A stretch of DNA of 14,108 bases, from contig JAUYPS010000026.1 in the NCBI GenBank assembly GCA_030695705.1, forward strand, positions 1 through 14,108, given 5' to 3'. Origin of the DNA: a bacterium (GTDB lineage: Bacteria; Patescibacteriota; Minisyncoccia; 2-02-FULL-40-12; IGHO2-12-FULL-4). The notes under the pieces are model-generated. The model was not told the DNA's origin, did not search any database, and saw nothing but the letters and a program-made list of their open reading frames with translations. Below, one piece after another: positions 6,857 to 13,187 of the stretch; within the stretch, counting starts at the first letter, position 1, and the number at the start of each line of letters is the position of its first letter. The position numbers and the translations under genes were made by a program.

Positions 6857-8227
6857 ATGAGGATTTACAACACTTTAACCAAAACAAAAGAGGAGTTCGT
6901 GCCGCGAGAAGACAAAAAAGTCAAAATGTTTATCTGCGGACCGACGGTCTATGATTACATCCACATCGGCAACGCCCGCACTTTTGTTTTTTTTGATGTG
7001 GTCGCTAAATACCTCCGGCACTCCGGTTACAATTTAGAATATATTCAAAACATCACAGATATTGATAATAAGATTATTGAACGTGCTCAAAAAGAAAACG
7101 TGAATTCTTTGGAATATGCCAAGAAATATACCAAAATTTTCAAAGAAGACATGAAAGCTCTTGGCGTCACTTCTCCGGAATATAAAAACGCCACCGATCA
7201 TATTCCAGAAGTCGTAAAACAGGTGCAAACTTTACTGGATAAAGGCAACGCCTATGTAATAGAGAACGATGGTATCTATTTTGATCTATCAACCTTCCCC
7301 GACTATGGAAAACTTTCAGGTAGAACGGCCAACATGGCCGACGATGCCGTCTCGCGAATAGACGACAGTGATAAAAAACGAAACCGCAGTGACTTCGCTC
7401 TCTGGAAATTTTCCCAAGAAGGAGACCCTTCTTGGCCCGCCTCGTTTGGTGATGGTCGGCCTGGTTGGCATATCGAAGACACGGCTATTACCGAAAAATA
7501 TTTCGGCCCGCAATATGATCTGCACGGGGCAGGGCAGGACTTGATCTTCCCCCATCACGAAGCCGAAATTGCCCAACAGGAATCGGCTTCCGGCTTAAAG
7601 CCATTTGTAAAATACTGGATGCACACCGGGTTTTTGATCAATAAAGAAAAGAAAATGTCTAAATCGCTGGGAAATTTTTTGAGTTTAAATGAAGCCCTGA
7701 AAAGTTACTCCCCCGAGACCATCCGCTTTTATTTCCTAAGCGCCCACTACCGCTCTCCGCTTGATTTCAGCGAAGAAATTTTAAAACAATCCGAAGCAGC
7801 CGTGATGCGCATCAATGAATTCCGCCACAAACTAAATCTCTTGACATCGCAAGTCAAGAATATTGACCCTAAAGAGACGGCAGAAATTTTGCAAAAAGTT
7901 AGAGAAGCCATGAACGACGATTTTAATACACCGGAGGCCATTGGCACATTTTTTGAACTGATTCGCCAGACCAACCAAAAACTTGAAAACGGACAAATGG
8001 CTATGACTGAACTAACAAAAATAATAGACTTTTTTGACAAGGTGCTTGGCATCATACCAAAATCTATTACTTTTCCACCCGAAATCCAAACCTTAATCGA
8101 CCAAAGAGAATTGGCTAGAGAATCTATGGACTTCACCATCGCTGACCAGCTCCGCTCCCAAATCGAATCTCTCGGCTACCAAATTGATGACACCATCTAT
8201 GGGCCGCTGGTTAAGAAAAAAAAATAA
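6857..8227 (+). CDS. cysS: Cysteinyl-tRNA synthetase
   Basis: Class I aminoacyl-tRNA synthetase that charges tRNA-Cys with cysteine; 456 residues, normal length. The catalytic signatures are CGPTVYDYIHIGNAR (HIGH-type, residues 27-41) and KMSKS (266-270). Zinc-site residues are C27 and the FPHHE segment (231-235), but the position of the second zinc cysteine of the E. coli enzyme (GWHIEC) is aspartate here (GWHIED, D208). To my recollection some archaeal enzymes share this. I chose the ATG at 6857 (MRIYNTLT, the usual family start) over the GTG at 6839, which lies in the hairpin arm. No SD is present. It sits 56 bases after the NRAMP gene. Confidence 0.95.
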   Translation: MRIYNTLTKTKEEFVPREDKKVKMFICGPTVYDYIHIGNARTFVFFDVVAKYLRHSGYNLEYIQNITDIDNKIIERAQKENVNSLEYAKKYTKIFKEDMKALGVTSPEYKNATDHIPEVVKQVQTLLDKGNAYVIENDGIYFDLSTFPDYGKLSGRTANMADDAVSRIDDSDKKRNRSDFALWKFSQEGDPSWPASFGDGRPGWHIEDTAITEKYFGPQYDLHGAGQDLIFPHHEAEIAQQESASGLKPFVKYWMHTGFLINKEKKMSKSLGNFLSLNEALKSYSPETIRFYFLSAHYRSPLDFSEEILKQSEAAVMRINEFRHKLNLLTSQVKNIDPKETAEILQKVREAMNDDFNTPEAIGTFFELIRQTNQKLENGQMAMTELTKIIDFFDKVLGIIPKSITFPPEIQTLIDQRELARESMDFTIADQLRSQIESLGYQIDDTIYGPLVKKKK

Positions 8228-8248
8228 AAAAACCGGGACAATACCCGG
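8213..8248 (-). terminator. Terminator of the two-gene hypothetical operon
   Basis: On the minus strand, a short GC stem (8244-8248 with 8233-8237, CCGGG/CCCGG, six-base loop) is followed by a long T tract. It begins one base after the 85-residue protein's stop codon. The T tract is the complement of the last codons of cysS. On the plus strand the same stem lacks a T tract, so cysS has no clear terminator of its own. Confidence 0.75.
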
Positions 8249-8249
8249 A

Positions 8250-8507
8250 TCAGCCTACTTCCTGCTCCTCGATATCCTCACCGGTAACCTCAAGAACCGC
8301 CTGGCGAAGATTTTCGTAATAATATTTAAGAAGCGCCTCGACCGTTTCGTTGGCTATTTGTTTTTCTTTTTCTGTTGGTTTTGGAGGAGGAGCTTCAAAC
8401 ACCCTACCGGTAATCATCTGAACAATGAACGGAGAACTGCGCGGATGATGATAAAGTGTTTTCATCGCCGCCTCCCGCATTTCAAGAGTAATCTCAACAA
8501 CACGCAT
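8250..8507 (-). CDS. Hypothetical protein, 85 residues
   Basis: I do not recognise this small protein. It is predicted to be mainly helical and soluble: an N-terminal segment (MRVVEITLEMREAAMKTL), a proline-rich turn (APPPKP, about 39-44), then a charged amphipathic helix region to an acidic end. No cysteines, membrane segment or signal peptide are visible. A strong SD (AAAGGAGG, 8513-8520) sits five bases before the ATG and overlaps the stop codon of the upstream gene, so the two genes are translationally coupled and probably work together. Confidence 0.75.
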   Translation of the reverse strand: MRVVEITLEMREAAMKTLYHHPRSSPFIVQMITGRVFEAPPPKPTEKEKQIANETVEALLKYYYENLRQAVLEVTGEDIEEQEVG

Positions 8508-8519
8508 CCTAACCTCCTT

Positions 8520-9083
8520 TTAGATCTTTGGAATCATTTGGCCTTGTTCTTCGAGAATTCTAACTAACTCCTTGAAAGCATCGGGAATTGATTTGAATTC
8601 AGTTTTTCGATAGTTGTCATAACTAAACCTTGCTTCCTTGCCGACTCGTTCTGGTCCCAGTTCGAAATGAACTCGTACCGCAACTCCCTTTGAAAGTTTG
8701 GGATAACCATTGTAATTATATATAACCAAAGAGCCAAACTCCGGCAACTCTACCGCGTTATCTTCCGGACCTTCGGGAGCATAAAAACGGACATTCCCCA
8801 GCATCCCTACCTTACCAGCCACCTCTTTTAAAGGTCCTGGGAACAGATCGTCAAATTCCCGCCGGAGTCTCTCCAACACGCTTTCCGAAGAGTCGGTATC
8901 TTGACCAAATTGATGTTCCGGAACTTCAAAGACAATATAATCAAGATTATTTATAGCGTTAACTATTTCTTCGAAAGTAAAGCGACCGAAATAAGCAGTG
9001 GGAATGAGATTACAGGCCCTTTGCTTGGCCTTGCTTAAATAACCCTCAAATGACTTTCTAACCCACCCTTTCAGGTCGTCCAT
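8520..9083 (-). CDS. Hypothetical protein, 187 residues
   Basis: I do not recognise this protein. It looks soluble, with helical ends (1-50 and 160-185) around a beta-rich middle (about 95-150: NVRFYAPEGP, GSLVIYNYNGYPKL, VAVRVHFELGPE). It has a single cysteine and no membrane segment or known catalytic motif. An SD-like AAAAAGGGGG run (8088 region of the leader, precisely 9088-9097) precedes the ATG. It has a strong sigma70-type promoter, and it is the first gene of a two-gene operon with the 85-residue protein. Its strong expression signals contrast with the SD-less core genes around it. Confidence 0.75.
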   Translation of the reverse strand: MDDLKGWVRKSFEGYLSKAKQRACNLIPTAYFGRFTFEEIVNAINNLDYIVFEVPEHQFGQDTDSSESVLERLRREFDDLFPGPLKEVAGKVGMLGNVRFYAPEGPEDNAVELPEFGSLVIYNYNGYPKLSKGVAVRVHFELGPERVGKEARFSYDNYRKTEFKSIPDAFKELVRILEEQGQMIPKI

Positions 9084-9119
9084 AAATCCCCCTTTTTAAA
9101 AAACTAACTAAGTTTGTAT

Positions 9120-9148
9120 AGCATATCTCTAATGTGCAACTCTGTCAA
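9120..9148 (-). promoter_or_regulatory. Promoter of the two-gene hypothetical operon
   Basis: On the minus strand a consensus -35 TTGACA (9143-9148), a 17-base spacer and -10 TATGCT (9120-9125). The first start codon is about 37 bases downstream of the -10. Confidence 0.8.
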
Positions 9149-9211
9149 GTAGCGGTCTAATTCCTTCCACACCTTTTCCACTTTTAAATTCCGCTTGGCC
9201 AAATTTTTTTA

Positions 9212-9217
9212 TATAAT
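9212..9217 (+). promoter_or_regulatory. Candidate -10 element for dnaB
   Basis: TATAAT preceded by a T tract. No good -35 is visible at 16-18 bases. If used, the dnaB mRNA would start near 9224 and carry a leader of about 220 bases containing the structured element. Confidence 0.4.
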
Positions 9218-9251
9218 AGAGCAACAAGTTTTTATTTTGAAATTTGGCGTA

Positions 9252-9435
9252 GTTCCCATTCCCTCTCTTTTCAATATGGCCGAGAAGGAAATAAATAAAC
9301 GATGATTTTTGAAATCAAGCCGGTAACATAAAATTCGGTCCGACTCTTGGAGGGGTACTGAATTTTTGTCGGCTTGATAAAGAGATCGAGTATTATTTAT
9401 CCTAAGAGGCCATCGAAAAGAGAGGGAATGGGAAC
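9252..9435 (+). repeat. 184-base multi-stem hairpin upstream of dnaB
   Basis: The outer arms are a perfect 21-base inverted repeat (9252-9272 with 9415-9435). Continuing inward, the two sides pair again in order: ATGGCC (9276-9281 with 9408-9413), ATAAATAA (9291-9298 with 9393-9400), ATCAAGCCG (9314-9322 with 9370-9378) and AAAATTCGGT (9330-9339 with 9357-9366, one G-T). The terminal loop is about 17 bases. All stems are collinear, so the whole folds as one long rod with internal loops. It ends 11 bases before the dnaB ATG. It could be a regulatory leader, a structured RNA or a transposon-like palindrome; no T tract follows, so it is not a typical terminator. Confidence 0.8.
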
Positions 9436-9446
9436 GAAGCAAATGT

Positions 9447-10811
9447 ATGCCACAGAAAACATCCCAAATTTTTAATAGCAACCAGCTTCCTCCGCAGAAT
9501 ATCGAAGCCGAGAAGTCCACTCTCGGAGCTATTTTATTAGACAAAGAAGCCATTAATCTCGTTGTCGACTTTCTCCGTCCGGAAGATTTCTATAACCGCG
9601 CCCATCAGCTGGTTTTTGCCGGGATGTCCGCTCTTTTTGAAAAGAGGGAGCCGATTGATCTCTTGAGCTTGTCTAATAAGCTCGGAGAAATGGGACATCT
9701 GGAAACAGTAGGCGGGGCCGGTTATCTTACCTCACTGATTAACACCGTCCCTTCTTCCTCCCATATTGTTCACTACGCCAAAATAGTCGAAAGAAAAAAA
9801 ATCCTGCGTGATTTAATAGATTCGGCCCACCATATTATCGGCCTAAGCAACCAAGAGGAAGAAGAAATCGAAGACATTCTTGACCAAGCGGAGCAAAAAC
9901 TTTTTTCCATTTCCCAAAAATCAACCCCGTCCTCTTTTGCTCATATCGGCGGCCCGATTATTAAGGAGGCCTTTGAACGGCTAGATCGGCTTCACAAAGG
10001 AGACGGGAAGCTGCGTGGTCATTCCACCGGTTTTTATGACTTGGATAGCTACCTGGCCGGATTGCAAAAATCGGACTTGATTATTTTAGCTGCCAGACCT
10101 TCTTTGGGTAAAACCAGTTTGGCTTTGGATATTGCCAAGCATGTCGCCCAGCATGAGAAAGTACCGGTTGGTATTTTCAGTATTGAAATGGCTAAAGAAC
10201 AAATCGTCGATCGCTTGATCTGCGCGGAAGCCAATATTAATTTATGGAAATTACGTACCGGCCGCTTGTCTTCGGAAGGAGATGGCAATGATTTTGAAAA
10301 GATTGCCGCCGCCTTAGATCGCCTCGCTCAAGCCCCTATTTACATTGACGACATCCCTTCTCCCACTATTTTACAAATGCGCACCATGGCCCGCCGTTTA
10401 CAAGCTGAGCATGGTCTTGGTCTGTTGGTAGTTGACTATTTACAGCTGATCAGACCGACCAGGCCATCCGACAGCGAAGTCCAGCAGATCACAGAAATTT
10501 CCCGCAATCTCAAGGCCTTGGCCAAAGAATTAAATATTCCTATTCTAGCCATTTCCCAACTTTCCCGTAACTCTGAAATGCGCACCGACCAAAGGCCAAA
10601 GTTATCCGACCTGCGTTCTTCCGGCAGTATCGAACAAGATGCCGACGTGGTTCTCCTGATCTACCGTGAAGATAAAGTTAAAAAGGATAGCGAAAGAAAA
10701 GGTATCGTCGAACTGATGATTGAGAAACATCGCAACGGCCCCACCGGAAAAGTAGAACTATTTTTTGACGAAGAAAGTGTCTCGTTCAAGAATCTAGCCA
10801 AGAATATTTAA
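9447..10811 (+). CDS. dnaB: Replicative DNA helicase DnaB
   Basis: The hexameric 5'-to-3' helicase of the replication fork; 454 residues, a normal length. The N-terminal domain begins with PPQNIEAEKSTLGAILL (15-31), which recruits primase. The RecA-like motor domain has Walker A ARPSLGKT (216-223), Walker B LLVVDYLQL (326-334, D330) and the DnaB helicase motif SDLRSSGSIEQDADVV (387-402). No intein interrupts it. No SD is seen before the ATG, and a long hairpin ends 11 bases upstream. The stop codon overlaps the first two bases of the recR hairpin, so dnaB and recR are probably cotranscribed. Confidence 0.96.
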   Translation: MPQKTSQIFNSNQLPPQNIEAEKSTLGAILLDKEAINLVVDFLRPEDFYNRAHQLVFAGMSALFEKREPIDLLSLSNKLGEMGHLETVGGAGYLTSLINTVPSSSHIVHYAKIVERKKILRDLIDSAHHIIGLSNQEEEEIEDILDQAEQKLFSISQKSTPSSFAHIGGPIIKEAFERLDRLHKGDGKLRGHSTGFYDLDSYLAGLQKSDLIILAARPSLGKTSLALDIAKHVAQHEKVPVGIFSIEMAKEQIVDRLICAEANINLWKLRTGRLSSEGDGNDFEKIAAALDRLAQAPIYIDDIPSPTILQMRTMARRLQAEHGLGLLVVDYLQLIRPTRPSDSEVQQITEISRNLKALAKELNIPILAISQLSRNSEMRTDQRPKLSDLRSSGSIEQDADVVLLIYREDKVKKDSERKGIVELMIEKHRNGPTGKVELFFDEESVSFKNLAKNI

Positions 10812-10852
10812 CTTATCCACATCCCAGGTCCAACCTGGGATGTGGATAAGTT
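10810..10852 (+). repeat. Hairpin repeat, copy 2, before recR
   Basis: Perfect 20-base stem (10810-10829 with 10833-10852) around a CCA loop. It is closely similar to copy 1 before cysS, and its 3' arm ends exactly seven bases before the recR ATG, as in copy 1. Each arm also contains TTATCCACA (10813-10821 and, inverted, 10841-10849), the sequence of a strong DnaA box. No T tract follows. Confidence 0.9.
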
Positions 10853-10859
10853 TGAAATT

Positions 10860-11471
10860 ATGTCTAATAAATTCAAAAAAGCTGTCGAATATATTGCCAA
10901 ACTACAAGGAATCGGTCCAAGGCAAGCTACCAGAATTACTTTGGCTGTTTTAAATTGGCCAAAAGAAGAAATCACCAGGTTTTCTCAAGCGGTTTTTGAT
11001 CTTTCCGAGGGAGTAAACTTATGCCGGGAATGTTTTAATTTCAGTGAAGAATCCAAATGCCGTCTTTGTTCCGATCCCAAAAGAGAGCCGGCCAAAATCT
11101 GCGTCGTGGAAAAGATTACCGACCTGGAAGCCATTGAAAAAACCGGCTTATATCGAGGGGTTTACCATGTCTTAGGAGGAGCCATTAATCCCCTAGAAGG
11201 ATCTTTGCCGCAAAGTTTAAAAATTAAAGAATTGGAAAACAGAATTAAAAATCGGCTAGCCACGGCCACGAACGGATCAAAAGAAGAGTTGGAAGTAATT
11301 ATCGCCACCAACCCTCAGACATATGGGGAGACAACTGCTTTGTATCTGGAAGAACTCCTCAAACCGACCGGTATAAAAATAACCCGTCTGGCCAAAGGTC
11401 TGGCTAGCGGGTCTACTCTTGAGTATGCTGATTCGGCTACTTTGCACCACGCTTTTAAAAACAGGCGGTGA
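10860..11471 (+). CDS. recR: Recombination mediator RecR
   Basis: RecR acts with RecO (and RecF) to load RecA at gaps and breaks in DNA. The 203-residue length is normal. It has a helix-hairpin-helix (LQGIGPRQATRI, 15-26), a four-cysteine zinc finger (C55, C58, C67, C70), a Toprim domain starting at KICVVEKITDLEAIE (79-93), and the family ending (GLASGSTLEYADSATL, 180-195). I chose the ATG at 10860 (MSNKFKKAVEYI) rather than the GTG at 10842, which is part of the hairpin arm. There is no SD. The gene converges on rplU with only eight bases between stop codons. Confidence 0.94.
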   Translation: MSNKFKKAVEYIAKLQGIGPRQATRITLAVLNWPKEEITRFSQAVFDLSEGVNLCRECFNFSEESKCRLCSDPKREPAKICVVEKITDLEAIEKTGLYRGVYHVLGGAINPLEGSLPQSLKIKELENRIKNRLATATNGSKEELEVIIATNPQTYGETTALYLEELLKPTGIKITRLAKGLASGSTLEYADSATLHHAFKNRR

Positions 11472-11479
11472 GAGTAAAC

Positions 11480-11800
11480 TTAAGAGACGATTTTTAGTAT
11501 TTCTACCTTGGTCTGGGGCTGGCGGTGGCCCTTTTTCTTTTTATAGCGAGTTTTATTGTGATATCTAAAAACGATTTTTTTGTCGGCTCTGGTGTGAGCA
11601 AGGACTTTGGCCGTTACCTTAGCCCCCTCCACCATTGGCTGTCCGATCTTGGCATTTTCTGCTGAAGCATTCCCCACTAGCAAGACCTCTTCAAAATCAA
11701 ACTCCTCCCCCTCCGGAGTGTTTATTTTCTCAATCAAAAGCTTGTCTCCCTCCGAAACCCGGTACTGCTTCCCCCCGGTTTTTATGACCGCAAATGACAT
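11480..11800 (-). CDS. rplU: 50S ribosomal protein L21
   Basis: Structural protein of the large ribosomal subunit that binds 23S rRNA; 106 residues, as expected. The family signatures are AVIKTGGKQYRVSEGD at the N terminus and the basic loop NKTRYKKKKGHRQPQT (82-97). It is isolated here: the usual partner rpmA (L27) is not next to it, since recR converges from the other side. No SD is seen. A TAATAT nine bases before the ATG could be a -10 giving a very short leader, with TTGGAC or TTGTTA as alternative -35 elements; these are weak calls. Confidence 0.95.
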   Translation of the reverse strand: MSFAVIKTGGKQYRVSEGDKLLIEKINTPEGEEFDFEEVLLVGNASAENAKIGQPMVEGAKVTAKVLAHTRADKKIVFRYHNKTRYKKKKGHRQPQTKVEILKIVS

Positions 11801-11840
11801 GATATTAAGATATTACGATGTTAGATATATTAACAAAAAA

Positions 11841-11905
11841 GCCCAAAAAAGTCCAATGGGCAAAAAGAAGCCCCGCCCTTTGAATAAGAAGTCAAAGGGC
11901 GGGGC
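11841..11905 (-). terminator. Tandem terminators after the AAA+ gene
   Basis: Reading on the minus strand, a perfect 13-base GC-rich stem (11893-11905 with 11870-11882, ten-base loop) is followed by a T-rich run. Then comes a second four-base stem (11858-11861 with 11841-11844) followed by six T. The first stem lies 17 bases after the stop codon of the AAA+ gene. This insulates rplU from it. Confidence 0.88.
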
Positions 11906-11922
11906 CGGGTTTGTGTGGCATT

Positions 11923-13005
11923 CTACCTTGCCGAGGCAGAAGACCTCTGAACCTCTCGTTCCTTCGAAAAAGTAAGCTTGTCGCCAGACGGCGCCAGATC
12001 GATCTTGATCACATCGCCCAGGCCGATCTGACCGGTCGCGATCAAGTTCGACAGCGGATAAACAAGGTGCCGCTCGATGGCGCGCTTCAAATGGCGCGCA
12101 CCATACTTCAGGTCTGTGCCTTCCTTGAGCAGGAAGTCCTTCGTTGTTGCAGTGCACCTGAAAATGAACTGCTTGTCGGACTGCGACGCCATGATGCGGT
12201 TCTGAACTTCATTCAACTCGATGTCCAGCACCTGCCTGAGGTGTTGGTGGTTGAGCGTCCGGAAGACAACTACCTTGTCGAGTCTGTTCATGAACTCGGG
12301 TGAAAACTTGCGTTTCGCAACATCGAGAGCGGTGTGATACATCTTCTGATCAATCGACTCGAGGTTCGATTCATCGGTGCGCACACCGGAAGTAAACCCG
12401 ATTCCTCCGGTAAGCATTTCGCTCATCTCGACGGCTCCGAGATTCGAGGTCATGAAGACAACGCATCGGGATAGATCGACTTTGCGATTATCGCCCAGCG
12501 TCAACGTCGCCTTATCGAGAATCCCCAGCAAGAGCTGCCAAACGGCATCGTTTGCCTTCTCGATCTCGTCAAACAGGACAAAGCTCATTCGGCAACGATC
12601 GGTTTGATGCTGGTTGATCGCTTCCTGCGTCAGCACTGGCGGAGTATCGCGATGGCCTAGGTAGCCCGGAGGCGAACCAACCAGTTTCGCGATCTCATGG
12701 CCGAGTTGAAATTCGGCACAATCAATCTTGATAAAAGCTCGGGGGCTACCGAACAGAATCTCGGCAGAGGCCTCAACCACTCTGGTCTTACCTGAACCCG
12801 TTGGACCCAGAAACAGCAGGTTACCGATCGGACGGCCCGGCACCGCCATGCCCGTGAGAAAAATCTGGTACATGTTGACGATTTGACTAACTGCTCGTTC
12901 CTGGCCGACGATCTTGCCCAAAAGGCGGCGTTCGAAGTAAACGACTTCAGAACCGCGCATTTCGGGATCAAGTAGCACTTCTTCTGAAACATAGGGCTTC
13001 TGCAT
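11923..13005 (-). CDS. Single-domain AAA+ ATPase, related to Clp second ATPase domain
   Basis: A 360-residue protein equal to the second ATPase domain of ClpA/ClpB/ClpC alone, with no N domain, first ATPase domain or coiled middle domain. The core is intact: Walker A GPTGSGKT (67-74), pore loop GYLG (114-117), Walker B with D146/E147, sensor TSN (186-188), arginine finger R241 (FMNRLD) and sensor 2 GAR (302-304). It should form an ATP-driven ring that threads proteins. An IGF tripeptide (202-204) falls where ClpA and ClpX carry the loop that docks on ClpP, so a protease partner is possible; the gene alone cannot show it. The sequence is clearly GC-richer than its neighbours, and it has its own promoter, a strong SD (AAAGGAG, 13011-13017, five bases before ATG) and strong terminators, all fitting an independent, perhaps acquired, unit. 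ClpX-like or ClpB-fragment labels would be less accurate. Confidence 0.88.
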   Translation of the reverse strand: MQKPYVSEEVLLDPEMRGSEVVYFERRLLGKIVGQERAVSQIVNMYQIFLTGMAVPGRPIGNLLFLGPTGSGKTRVVEASAEILFGSPRAFIKIDCAEFQLGHEIAKLVGSPPGYLGHRDTPPVLTQEAINQHQTDRCRMSFVLFDEIEKANDAVWQLLLGILDKATLTLGDNRKVDLSRCVVFMTSNLGAVEMSEMLTGGIGFTSGVRTDESNLESIDQKMYHTALDVAKRKFSPEFMNRLDKVVVFRTLNHQHLRQVLDIELNEVQNRIMASQSDKQFIFRCTATTKDFLLKEGTDLKYGARHLKRAIERHLVYPLSNLIATGQIGLGDVIKIDLAPSGDKLTFSKEREVQRSSASAR

Positions 13006-13077
13006 AAGCCCTCCTTTCTAAAAAAGTTAACGTTTTTAAAGTTTTGAGTTAGCTACAGGCTAACCCTTCTACCTTAT

Positions 13078-13107
13078 ATTATACAATTTCTAATAGAGGT
13101 AAGTCAA
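13078..13107 (-). promoter_or_regulatory. Promoter of the AAA+ gene
   Basis: On the minus strand a -35 TTGACT (13102-13107), an 18-base spacer and a perfect -10 TATAAT (13078-13083). The leader, about 65 bases, contains a small hairpin (GTTAGC 13048-13053 with GCTAAC 13059-13064) and ends in a strong SD. Confidence 0.78.
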
Positions 13108-13113
13108 TAGTCG

Positions 13114-13185
13114 TAGCGCATAGGGGGATCGAACCCCTGTTACATGCCTGAGAAGCATGTGTCCTAGCCACTAGACGAATGCGCC
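13114..13185 (-). tRNA. tRNA-Glu (anticodon CUC)
   Basis: Full cloverleaf on the minus strand: seven-base acceptor stem (GGCGCAT with ATGCGCT, the first pair G-T), D arm GTCTAGTGGCTAGGAC as in bacterial tRNA-Glu, anticodon stem CATGC/GCATG with loop TTCTCAG giving anticodon CTC (GAG codons), and T arm AGGGG-TTCGATC-CCCCT. CCA is not encoded. It starts two bases after the murF-like gene ends, so the two are likely transcribed together and processed apart. Confidence 0.93.
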
Positions 13186-13187
13186 AT

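Larger units (their letters stand above)
9084..9446. other. Gene-free stretch before dnaB
   Basis: No protein gene is supported in these 363 bases. They hold the minus-strand promoter of the hypothetical operon, a perfect -10 (TATAAT, 9212-9217) pointing at dnaB, and a long multi-stem hairpin at 9252-9435. A minus-strand open frame across 9209-9553 is an artefact of the repeat and overlaps dnaB. Confidence 0.7.

Noticed and set aside
9209..9553. A 114-codon minus-strand open frame upstream of dnaB
   Set aside because: It overlaps the dnaB start and is produced by the open reading of the hairpin element; no family resemblance.
9447..10811. Intein or frameshift in dnaB
   Set aside because: All helicase motifs are collinear at normal spacing and the length is typical.
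10810..10852. Replication origin suggested by DnaA-box sequences
   Set aside because: Only two boxes in a palindrome, no AT-rich unwinding region and no dnaA nearby; the matches are explained by the repeat hairpin.
11813..12303. Open frames antisense to or out of frame with the single-domain AAA+ gene
   Set aside because: They result from the higher GC content of that gene; the sense frame carries all AAA+ motifs.
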